Shown: positions 1 through 9,200 of the stretch, piece by piece
Layout: the number at the start of each line of letters is the position of its first letter
Position numbering within the stretch: the first letter of the stretch is position 1
From: an uncultured Pedosphaera sp.
Lineage (GTDB): Bacteria; Verrucomicrobiota; Verrucomicrobiia; Limisphaerales; Pedosphaeraceae
NCBI GenBank assembly: GCA_903918755.1
Contig: CAIXFN010000049.1
Coordinates: 88,354 to 152,353, forward strand
DNA: 64,000 bases
Direction: 5' to 3'
The notes under the pieces: generated by a model
What the model was told of the DNA's origin: nothing
What the model saw: the letters and a program-made list of their open reading frames with translations, nothing else
The model's database searches: none
Made by a program: the position numbers and the translations under genes

Positions 1-300
1 CCAAACGAACTTCGGAAGTTGCTGATCTGGATAAAGTTCTTGAAACTGTTCTGATACTGTAATTTCGACTTGGTCGAAGCGCATGCCAGTGAATCCAGTT
101 TCACGAAGCTTTTGCTCCATAAACTCAGTGACGATGAAGCACGGAAAAGTTTCCAACAACTGGTCACCGAGCCAGCCATCAAAGTGGTAATGCAGCCTGC
201 TAACGATTGGTGGATGAACCCCGCAATACAATTCGGTGTTCTTGCCTAAGCCGCCAGCGACCTCTGGTTCGATATAAAAATAGTTCATTATTTGTCTCAT
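1..300 (-). CDS. Probable RHS-tip immunity protein (3' end cut by window edge)
   Basis: One hundred open codons run from position 300 to the left edge with no stop, so the C-terminus is missing. The ATG at 298-300 overlaps the stop of the upstream RHS toxin gene as ATGA; a second in-frame ATG at 286-288 (MNYFYIEPEVAG) may be the true start. The protein is soluble with no signal peptide, and its conserved-looking stretches include EPEVAGGLG and HYHFDGWLGDQLLETFPC. The position directly behind a nuclease-tipped RHS gene, with translational coupling, is the standard place for a cognate immunity protein. I recognise this as a family that often follows RHS genes with this tip, but I cannot give its Pfam name with certainty. 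Function is inferred from context. Confidence 0.7.
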   Translation of the reverse strand, partial: MRQIMNYFYIEPEVAGGLGKNTELYCGVHPPIVSRLHYHFDGWLGDQLLETFPCFIVTEFMEQKLRETGFTGMRFDQVEITVSEQFQELYPDQQLPKFVW

Positions 301-1991
301 CTCGGTGGTTTAAATTGAGAGCCAAATTTCGCGTCAATCTCTGCCGCCTTCTGAAGCAACTGGGCTTGACTCGGGTTTGGGTTAGCTCTGTAGAACCGAT
401 TCCACTCAACGCGTATCTGGCTCAAATGCACGTCGGCGTTAATCTCTTTTGGGATGCCGCGAAGATTCTCCAGAGAGTGGATTTCGGCTTCCGATACGAC
501 TCCCGGATATCGCTTTAGTACTTGTTGTTCGACGGCGTGGTGAACCACCACTTGACCTTCGAGTTCCGGATTCGCTGCCAAGAAAGCTGCTCGGTAGTCA
601 GTGGATGACGCCTTTCCGAACGTCGCTCCGGTTGTCTCTGCGGCAACCGGAATTTCAACCTTTGCGAAGCGTGCGAGGACTTTCCCCAATAATCTGCCCG
701 CCAAAGGGCCACCCGCACCCAGGAGAGTGGACAGGCCCGCTTCCTTGAAACTGAAGCACTGCCTGGTTTGAGCAGCGAGTCCCGCGCCTTGGGCGGCCAG
801 ATCACCGGCCAAGCCGGCGGCGGCTCCGCGGGCCGCCAGCGCCAGACCCGATCCCGCCAGGCTGGTCCCAAAGGTGGCGGACGCCACCGCCCCCGCGATG
901 GCACCCTCGGTCGCGCTGATCCCCGCCTGCACCCAGTCAACGTCCCGCCCATGGAATAAATCCGACGCGATGCTAAAACCACCCCCAATCAAAGCGCCCG
1001 CCGCCGCCCCGGCCAGAATGTGCAGCACCCGACCAACCGAATCCACCGCGTTCAACGGGCTGTTGCCGGCGAAAGCATAAAGGTCGATTCCCCCCGCCTC
1101 CCCGATGGGATCGCGGCTCAGCCAGCGTTGGAGGACGGGATCGTAAGCGCGAAAGGGGTAGAGGCTCAGGCCGGAATTGCCGTGGTGCGGCATCGAGGAA
1201 AACTGCATCCGGTTGGCGTTGGCGAGGGAACCCCATTGGCCCAGCAATCGTCCAAACGGATCGTACAGGTAGCGGGCGGCCACGTTTTCATTGCCATCCA
1301 GCGGGGCGGTGACATTGCCTGCTGCATCGGAATGGTAGGACGTCTGGCGCAGCGGGCTGTTGGTGGCGTATTGGGCATCGGTGCGGGCCAGCAGGCCCCC
1401 GATGCCTCCTGCGCCCGCGAAGCTGCCGCCCAGGTCCAGACCGCGGGTGTAGGTCACCTGGACGTTGTTGGCGGCGTCCCGCTCCTGGAGCAGCAATTGT
1501 CCGTCGTAAATGAAGTGGGTTTCGTTCGTTTGCACCCAGGCGGAGGATTGCCACCCGAAATCAGACGCGACCCGCACCCGGCCCAGGCCGTCGCGCAGGA
1601 AAACCGTCTTCCACTGGTTTGTGACATAAGCGGCGGTCAATTGCCCGGCCTCGTTCCAGGTGAAGCAGCGCGCGCCATCGGTGAGGAGATTGCCGTCGGC
1701 ATCGTACTGGAGGTTGGCCGACACCGGCAGGTTCCGCGTGAAGGTGTTGGTGGTGTGCAGCCCGAGGGCGTTGGCCGCGATGACGGTGAATGTATTCGCG
1801 CCATTGCTGAGGGTCAGGCCGGAGCTGGCGAACGTGAAATCTCCGTTGGTTTGTGCGGTCGCGCCATTGACGGTGACAGCGAGCACCGGGGCGGGCAGTG
1901 ACCCGCTCCAGGTCGGCGTGCCGGGGCGAGTTGGGTTGGCCAGCGCAATCTGCGTGGCCAGCCAACAGAACAGAAAGACGCGCCAGAACAT
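297..1991 (-). CDS. Truncated RHS protein with HNH-like nuclease tip
   Basis: 564 residues if started at 1991, where MFWRVFLFCWLATQIALA looks like a signal peptide; an in-frame ATG at 2120 would add 43 residues ahead of it. From TWSGSLPAP onward the protein nearly duplicates the tail of the long RHS gene at 3263-9613. That tail comprises the last YD-type repeats, the RHS core motif (AYDPVLQRWLSRDPIGE, about residue 295) and an Ala/Gly-rich pre-toxin segment. The last ~115 residues differ completely from the long copy and contain VHHAVEQQ and ENLRGIPKEIN, followed by a conserved H and WN. This resembles HNH/endonuclease VII-fold toxin tips (family knowledge). The start is uncertain, because neither candidate has a well-spaced Shine-Dalgarno. 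It may be a live secreted tail or a silent donor cassette. Confidence 0.8.
   Translation of the reverse strand: MFWRVFLFCWLATQIALANPTRPGTPTWSGSLPAPVLAVTVNGATAQTNGDFTFASSGLTLSNGANTFTVIAANALGLHTTNTFTRNLPVSANLQYDADGNLLTDGARCFTWNEAGQLTAAYVTNQWKTVFLRDGLGRVRVASDFGWQSSAWVQTNETHFIYDGQLLLQERDAANNVQVTYTRGLDLGGSFAGAGGIGGLLARTDAQYATNSPLRQTSYHSDAAGNVTAPLDGNENVAARYLYDPFGRLLGQWGSLANANRMQFSSMPHHGNSGLSLYPFRAYDPVLQRWLSRDPIGEAGGIDLYAFAGNSPLNAVDSVGRVLHILAGAAAGALIGGGFSIASDLFHGRDVDWVQAGISATEGAIAGAVASATFGTSLAGSGLALAARGAAAGLAGDLAAQGAGLAAQTRQCFSFKEAGLSTLLGAGGPLAGRLLGKVLARFAKVEIPVAAETTGATFGKASSTDYRAAFLAANPELEGQVVVHHAVEQQVLKRYPGVVSEAEIHSLENLRGIPKEINADVHLSQIRVEWNRFYRANPNPSQAQLLQKAAEIDAKFGSQFKPPR
629..1925. repeat. Long direct repeat, copy 1 (RHS tail)
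   Basis: This segment matches 3577-4873 in the same orientation at a constant offset of 2948 bp, with scattered base differences. Similarity fades just past the pre-toxin segment on the left and just after the TWSGSLPAP codons on the right. The duplication covers the RHS core and pre-toxin region but not the toxin tip. Confidence 0.9.
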
Positions 1992-2448
1992 GTGGCTTGA
2001 TATTGCGCCAGGCCTCAAATCGGAGCAACGCCAAAGGCGGTTGCTGCCGGAAGGGTGGTAGCGAAATACACACTGAACCACTTCCAGCCGCAGCAAGCGG
2101 CCGTGAAGGAACTGGTTCATGCCTTCCGGCGAACAAAGCGCTTCCCGCCTTCCCCTCGGAGTACGCCTGCAATTCCATCGCCGTCAACGTTTCAGTGCCC
2201 TCGGCGTACGGATCACACCAAACTGATCATCCGTGGCGTAAGCTTCCGGCTTCGCCGGAAAGCCGCTGGACTGCCAGCCTTTAAACGAAGTCGATTGTGC
2301 CCCAGATGATCCAATCGCAGCTTATTTGAGATTGGCAACAAGTTTGACTGGGCTCGGAAGCATCTTGCTAATGAATATCAAGAATTAGCCCATCGTCGGG
2401 CAAAGCTCAATTCGTCCTCTCGTTTTGGATCGCCTCAACTTCCTCGGA
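1992..2448. other. Intergenic region with a G+C-rich hairpin
   Basis: I see no convincing gene between the truncated RHS gene and the broken ORF upstream of it. At 2244-2260 there is a perfect 7-bp stem (TTCCGGC, loop TTC, GCCGGAA) with no T-run on either side, so it does not look like an intrinsic terminator. Similar Verrucomicrobia-style CCGGC..GCCGG hairpins recur near 13.3 and 14.26 kb in this window. Confidence 0.5.
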
Positions 2449-2852
2449 TTATTGCCCCAACATGCGCTTCCTTTCTGCTAGGGACAATGGGGGTTCAGAT
2501 GGGGGGCCAAGTAGAATTTTCCCTGACTTCAACGATTCCAAAGCGTCTGGTCCTATAAAATGCCCTGCTGAGCCCTTTTCATAATTGTTTCGCATCCAGG
2601 TCAAAAGTGAGCCAGCCCATGTCGTAAAACTCGACGATTTAATTCCGCGCAAATTTCTTTCCTCATACCAAAGCCTTCCGTTTGATAACCAATTCTGTAT
2701 AGGCTTGCAGCGATTAAAATGGGTTCTTCGGTTGTCATGGTGGCAAAGGATTCCTCCAGTGCTCCTCGACTAATTCCGCGATCTTGTTGGCGTCGTCGCT
2801 CTTCACGAAGAAATTCTCTACGTTTAAGCTCATAGTCCAAATATGTATTCAA
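2449..2852 (-). pseudogene. Frameshifted small gene in the toxin island (possible immunity relic)
   Basis: Two overlapping minus-strand frames look like halves of one protein of roughly 130 residues. The first half starts at 2852 (MNTYLDYELKRREFL) and makes sense up to IAASLY near position 2700. The second frame then continues sensibly as QNWLSNGRLWYEERN and ends at 2449 after SLAERKRMLGQ. Past the shift point the first frame soon stops at about 2601, and the second frame has no sensible start of its own. A single indel near 2695-2705 would rejoin them. No family was recognised. Its place between an immunity gene and a toxin-tip cassette suggests a leftover immunity gene or an antitoxin. Two separate overlapping small genes remain possible. 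Confidence 0.55.
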
Positions 2853-2876
2853 TGTATTTTTGCGGGCTAAGTAGGA

Positions 2877-3257
2877 TCAACCAAATCCCGGAAAACAAAC
2901 TGCCCCGATAAATGTCACCTGAGAATTCGAGATCACCTGAAAAATCGAGTCGTATTTAAAGTTATAAATTATGAACATGCACGACGCACTCGTAATGCCA
3001 TGATTTCGTGCCGCATCAACAACCTTCGCGGCAAAAGTGTTAGCGCAGGAGAAATCCCGCACGAGTTTGTCAATATCGACAGGTTCAAGCTCTACCCCCA
3101 TCTCGCGGACAGCCTGCGGTCGCACCTCGAATCCGAATTCTACCGCAAAGTGGTCGTTTAGATAATCGTCAAAATCATCTTCAGAACGGAAATCACCGAC
3201 CCAGACAGATACGAAGCCGGTTTTGATAAAATCATCAAAGTCTCGTTTATTATGCAT
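2877..3257 (-). CDS. Immunity protein, Imm22-like
   Basis: 126 residues, starting 5 nt after the stop of the 2116-residue RHS toxin gene and in the same orientation, so almost certainly co-transcribed with it. The N-terminus contains the pattern VSVWVGDF followed by an acidic SEDDFDDYL stretch and a downstream EFGFE. I associate this pattern with the Imm22 immunity family of polymorphic toxin systems. No signal peptide or membrane segment is visible, which fits a cytoplasmic inhibitor that protects the producer from the GH-E-type nuclease tip. The family assignment is from memory of motifs; the toxin-immunity pairing is inferred from adjacency. Confidence 0.75.
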   Translation of the reverse strand: MHNKRDFDDFIKTGFVSVWVGDFRSEDDFDDYLNDHFAVEFGFEVRPQAVREMGVELEPVDIDKLVRDFSCANTFAAKVVDAARNHGITSASCMFIIYNFKYDSIFQVISNSQVTFIGAVCFPGFG

Positions 3258-3262
3258 AATGT

Positions 3263-6200
3263 TTACCAGTCGCTTTCATGAGCGTGACTACGGTTGGTTG
3301 GCTTTAGTTCTGGACGATAAATATCCGGATCGTTCTGGTATTGCCGCCATGTAGTGCGATCCCATCCCTCTTGTGCCGCTCTCAACCGAGCGTCAGGGAT
3401 TTGATGTCCAGGTCTATGACCAAGTTCCCAGTAGTCGCCTGGCTTAATCTCAACTCCTGTAGGGTCATAGACTTTGCCATTCGGTGCTTTGCTTCTCTCC
3501 CAAACTTCTCGAGGCAAGCTCCGTCGAGGTGTCACGCGAGGATAGAGTTTCCTCAATTCAGCGGGAGTCAGTTGTGTGGTTGTCTCTGCGACGACTACAA
3601 TTTCATCTTTTGCGAAGCGGGCGGCGAATTTCCCCAACAATTTGCCCGCCAAAGGGCCACCCGCACCCAGGAGAGTGGAGAGGCCCGCCTCCTTGATGCT
3701 GAAGCACTGCCTGGTTTGGGCAGCAAGTCCCGCGCCTTGGGCGGCCAGATCCCCGGCCAAGCCGGCGGCGGCTCCGCGGGCCGCCAGCGCCAGTCCCGAT
3801 CCCGCCAGGCTGGTCCCAAAGGTGGCTGACGCCACCGCGCCAGCGATGGCCCCCTCCGTCGCGCTGATCCCCGCCTGCACCCAGTCAACGTCCCGTCCAT
3901 GCCATAAATCCGACGCGATGCTAAAGCCACCCCCAATCAAAGCGCCCGCCGCCGCCCCGGCCAGAATGTGCAGCACCCGACCATCCGAATCGACCGCGTT
4001 CAGCGGACTGTTGCCGGCAAAGGCATAAAGGTCGATTCCCCCCCCCTCCCCGATGGGATCGCGACTCAGCCAGCGTTGGAGGACGGGATCGTAAGCGCGA
4101 AAGGGGTAGAGGGTCAGGCCGGAATTGCCGTGGTGCGGCATCGAGGAAAACTGCATCCGGTTGGCGTTCGCGAGGGAACCCCATTGGCCCAGCAATCGTC
4201 CAAATGGATCGTACAGGTAGCGGGCGGCCACGTTTTCATTGCCATCCAGCAGGGCGGTAACGTTGCCAGCTGCATCGGAATGGTAGTAGTTCTGGCGCAG
4301 CGGGCTGTTGGTGGCATATTGGGCATCGGTGCGGGCCAGCAGGCCGCCGATGCCTCCCGCTCCCGCGAAGCTGCCGCCCAGGTCCAGACCGCGGGTGTAG
4401 GTCACCTGGACGTTGTTGGCGGCGTCCCGCTCCTGGAGCAGCAGTTGTCCGTCGTAAATAAAATGGGTTTCGTTCGTCTGCACCCAGGCGGAGGATTGCC
4501 AGCCGAAATCAGACGCGACCCGCACCCGGCCGAGGCCGTCGCGCAGGAAAGCCGACTTCCACTGGTTTGTGACATAAACGGCGGTCAATTGCCCGGAGTC
4601 GCTCCAGGCGAAACAGCGCGCGCCATCGGTGAGGAGATTGCCGTCGGCATCGTACTGGAGGTTGACCGACACCGGCAGGTTCCGCGTGAAGGTGTTGGTG
4701 GTGTGCAGCCCGAGGGCGTTGGCCGCGATGACGGTGAATGTATTCACGCCATTGCTGAGGGTCAGGCCGGAGCTGGCGAACGTGAAATCCCCGTTGGTCT
4801 GCGCGGCCACGCTATTGACGGTGACCGTGACCGCCGGGGCGGGCAGTGACCCGCTCCAGGTCAACGTGCCCGAGCGGGTGATGTTCGTCAGCTCGTTGCG
4901 CGCGTCGGGGTTAAAGGCCTGGGTCAGCCCGCCATTGATGCGGGAGATCAAGTTGTGGCCGGCGTCATAACCATAGGTGAGTTGCTCATTCAGCCGCGCA
5001 GTGCCATTGGACTCGCTACCGGTCCAGGAAGTGAGCTGGGAAATGTTGTCGTAACCGACGCTCACACTGCTCGTCGTCAACCCGAGATTGCGGGTGACGC
5101 TGGTCCGCTGGCCGGCGGCATCGATGATGTAATTGTAGCCATCCAAAGCGTGACCCCAATAGTTGAGCAGCACCGTGGCGTCGAGCCGGGAAAGGTTGTC
5201 GTAGTGGTTGGTGATGACGGCGGCGTTTGGCAGTGCGATGGTTTGCACCAGCGCCGAGGCGGAATTGGCGGCATAGCCATAAGTGAATAGCCCGGCGGGT
5301 GAAGCCACGGTCTGGAGGCGCGGGGAGGCATCGTAACCGTAGGTTTGCTCCCACTGCGAAGCTCCAGGCTGGGTCAGGGTCAGGGAACTCCGCGTCCCGT
5401 TGGTATAGGCGAGGGCAACCGTGCTGTTGGCCCAGGGGCCGGCTTCGCCCTGCAACTGGCCCGAGGGTGTATAGCTGAAACCGGTGACGCCGGAGGCGTC
5501 CAACATGTTGGTCACGCGACCGTTGCCGTCATAACGGAAGACAATGGGAGTATCGGACGGGTAGGTGTTGGTCAAGACCCGGCCCATGGCATCGCGTAAG
5601 AACCAGTTGGTGCCTTTTGCGGGAGTCCAGCGCGTTTGCAAGTCCCCACCCGGATAATAGGTTAGCTTGAGGACCGAGTTGGAGGTGTGGTCCAATTTGC
5701 TGGTCAGGCGGCCGAAGGCGTCGCGTAAAAAGGTTGTTTGATGGAGGTTGCCATCTACGAGCCCGGTAAGGTTGCCCGCCGGGTCGTACTGATATTGGGT
5801 CAGTTCGTTATCCGCGTTTTTCTGAGCGAGCAGCCGGCCGGCCGTGTCGTTGGTCAGAAAACTTGTCCGCCCCAGGGTGTCGGTCACCTGCACCAGGCCG
5901 TTGCTGGAATAGGTAAAGCGATTGGTTTGCACCCCGGCCACGATGTTGGTCAAAACACGACCCAACTTGTCGTAGGCCAAGGTCGAGGTGACCAACCTGG
6001 AGTCCGTCGCGGCAATGGGGCGGTCCATGACGTCGAAATTATTCGACCACAGAATTCCCGTGCTATTTGTCGCGCTGGTGGCCAACCCCTGAAGGTTGTA
6101 GGTGAGGGTGTTCGTCGATCCGGCGTCCGCCGTTTGGGTCAATTGGTCAAGGGCATTGAAGGTATTGGTGCGGGCATAGCCGTCGGGGTAAACCACGTTG

Positions 6201-9200
6201 GTCATCCGCCCGGCCCGGTCGTAATAATAGTGCGTGTAGTTGCTGAGCGCGTCGCGCGTGGACTCCAAAGCCCCGCACTGGCAGTATTGGGCCAGCGAGA
6301 TCGCCCCATTGGCATCGGTGAAGCTCGTCAGGTTGCGCAATCCGTCATAGCCGAAATAAGACCAATGCCCTCGTTTGTCCCGCGTGGCGGTCAGATCAAG
6401 GGCCGTATAGATATTGGAAACCGAGCCTTCGGAGTCCGCGTAGCCGGTCAACCGCTGGAGTCCATCCCAAAAATTGGTCGTGCGCCGTCCGAGTTCATCC
6501 TGGTCCATCGCCACCAGGCCGTTGATATAGGTGAATGAGTTCGTCCGGCCGATTTCGATGGTGGTGATGTTCGTCAAGAAGCCGGTCGAATCGTAGAGGA
6601 AACTCGTGGTCAAGCCCGAAGCCGAGTGGTTGGTCTTGATCCGGTTGGCCGCGTCATACGTGGAACTGCTAATGTACCCGGCGGCATTGGTGCTCCAGCC
6701 GGGCAGCGGCGGCGTATAGCTATGGGTCACTTGGTGCGAGGCCCCGCATCCGGAACTGCTGATCGGGGCGGCCGCCTGATAGCCACCGTAGCTGTTGGAA
6801 GTGCCGTCGGGATTGATGGCGGCGATCAGCAGGTTCGGCCAGGTGCATTGTGAAAAATAATTGGTGTTCGGCTTGTACACGCCAACGGGGGCGAACATCA
6901 GCGTGTATCCGCTTGGGAGCGTGATCGGCGCCTGCGTGCAGGATGCCATGTAGGAACCCACTGTGCAAAAGGGGCAAACCGTTTTGTTGGAAAAGGCGAT
7001 CGTGTTGTTCGCGTAAATCCAGGATTGAGTCCGGGTCCTGGAAATTCCGTCACTCAGGGAGTAGGTGGTCACCAGGTTGGTGAGGAAACCCGCGTCATTG
7101 TACCGCGACCAGTTGTACTCAGTGGCGCCCGCAGGTTGCCGGCGAGCCACCACCCCAATCTGATAATTTGTCCCCTGGAGATAGGGGAGTGACTTTCCGG
7201 CGTAATCATAAAAAGACAACTGCCCGGCCGTGGTACCATCTGCCGAGGGTGCCTGCTCGACCGAAAGGCAGTCCAGCACGGTCAAATTGTTGGCATCCCC
7301 GAGCCAATGCCGCATTCGTGCCATTTGGTAATCCGTCGCGGTGAGGTTCGTGACCACCAGGGCGGAATTGGTCACCACCAAATTGGTCAGCGCCGCGCAT
7401 TGGCGCGGGTCCCAATGAAAGCTGTTGCGGAACGAGACCGCGGCGAAATTGGTGCTGGCGCCAATCGTGCCGGTATCCAAAGTGCCCCAAGGCGTGGATT
7501 GAGGAAGGATGTTGGTGGCATATTGGTCCGTGTAAAAGGCGGAGCAATCAAATCGGAACGCATACAGGTTGGTTCCGCCATTGGCATCGGTGACGGCCAC
7601 CGCTCGCGTAATGGCGTTATGACCGCCGATGTTGCCCTGGCCCGCGATGGTGTTGGAGTAGTAATTGAAAGTATTGGTTCCCGAAGGCGTGATCAACTGG
7701 CTAACGCGCCCCTGGGTGTCCCAATTTAGGGTGCTGATCAGCCCGGCGGCATCGGTGATCTGGTTCAGATTCCCGTTGGTATCGTACGCGAAGGCAGCGC
7801 TCTGCCCGTAGGAGGTCGTCACCCCGGAGAGTTGGGCGGGATTGCTGGCATACTGGAAGGTGAGGGTTTTTCCATCGTAATCGGTGACCTTCGTCAGGCG
7901 ATACTGGATGGTTTCCGGGTTGCCGCAATTCGCGTAGCACTCGTAAGTTAATTCCGTCTCGTTGCCCAGCGGATCTGTCCGACTGGTCAGCAGCGCCTCC
8001 GCGTCGTAAATGCCTGCGGTGGTGTTTGTTCGCCAAACCATCACGCCATACCGATCCACACTCCCATCTGGGTTAAAGACGCGAAAACCGGTGTAGGCGT
8101 CGTACCAGGCGTTCGTCACCGGCATGAACTGGTTGGTAATCCCATGGCTACCCGAGATGGCTAAATAGGCGTTGGTGCCAGTAAAAGGCAATCCTGGCAC
8201 GGTTACGACGGTGCCGTCTGTCACGACCCCGCATGCTGGCTGAAGCTGGGTGTTTGATTCCACATCTGACAGGGCGGATTTGGTGTATGTGCGCTCGCCT
8301 CCGGTGGGCAGATACAGGGTCGCGGTCCAATCGGAAAACCCATTGGTGGGATCCAGGGTGCTGGACAACCCTCTGAAATAAATCTTGGAGTACCAATTAT
8401 GGAGAAAGCCAGGTGGCGAATAGCTGAAGGAACTGGGTGGGGAATCGCGCTGCTTGATCGTGAGCCGAAAGGCCATCTGCTCCCCGCGCGAAGTGGTGTA
8501 CGACACCGGTTCGTCGGCGAACCACACATTGATGTAAGGCTCCGTGACCCACCATGCGGGCATGCCACTACAGGGTACGCAAACCTGCCGGGGATTCGTT
8601 GGGCTGATCTTGCATCCCTTATCGCGGGCGTCGTTGATATTATAGGGATAGCCACGGCCGAATACCAGCCGAGTCTCCGCCTCCAGGACGCTTTGCCAGC
8701 CGGCGGGGCGCTGGTTTTCCGGCACCAGGAAATAACCGCTGGACTCCGCCTCCAGGTCTGCGGCGGAAATCCATTGATCGCTCACAAAAGTGGGGTCCGC
8801 GACGCGGTAATAGCCTAAATCCGCGCGATACTCCAGGACCGCGCCAAAATGATTCAAGGACCAATGCACCACGGATGGAACCGGCACCGGGGCGCTGTCG
8901 GTGCGGCGAACGGCCACCAATCCCATGCCGGATTGCTGACTCAACTGGATCAGGCGAGCCAGCGTGAGACCGTTTTCCGTGGAAGGTTCTTCAATCAGCG
9001 GATCAACGACGCTGGCCGGTTTGCCGAGCTGCCGGGCGATATTGGCCAGCGCAAGACTGCCGCAACGATAGCTGAGGCCAGGGTGATCCCGCATGATGAG
9101 GTAAGCCTCGCGCGCCGTCTCGGTTCGGCGACGATCCTCCGGAGTCGCCATCGGCCGGCCCTCGGCGGCCTGCAAGAGCAGGCGCAGCGGCTCCAGCCGA

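Noticed and set aside
2244..2260. Hairpin as a transcription terminator
   Set aside because: There is no T-run on either side; it resembles dispersed G+C hairpins of the window instead.
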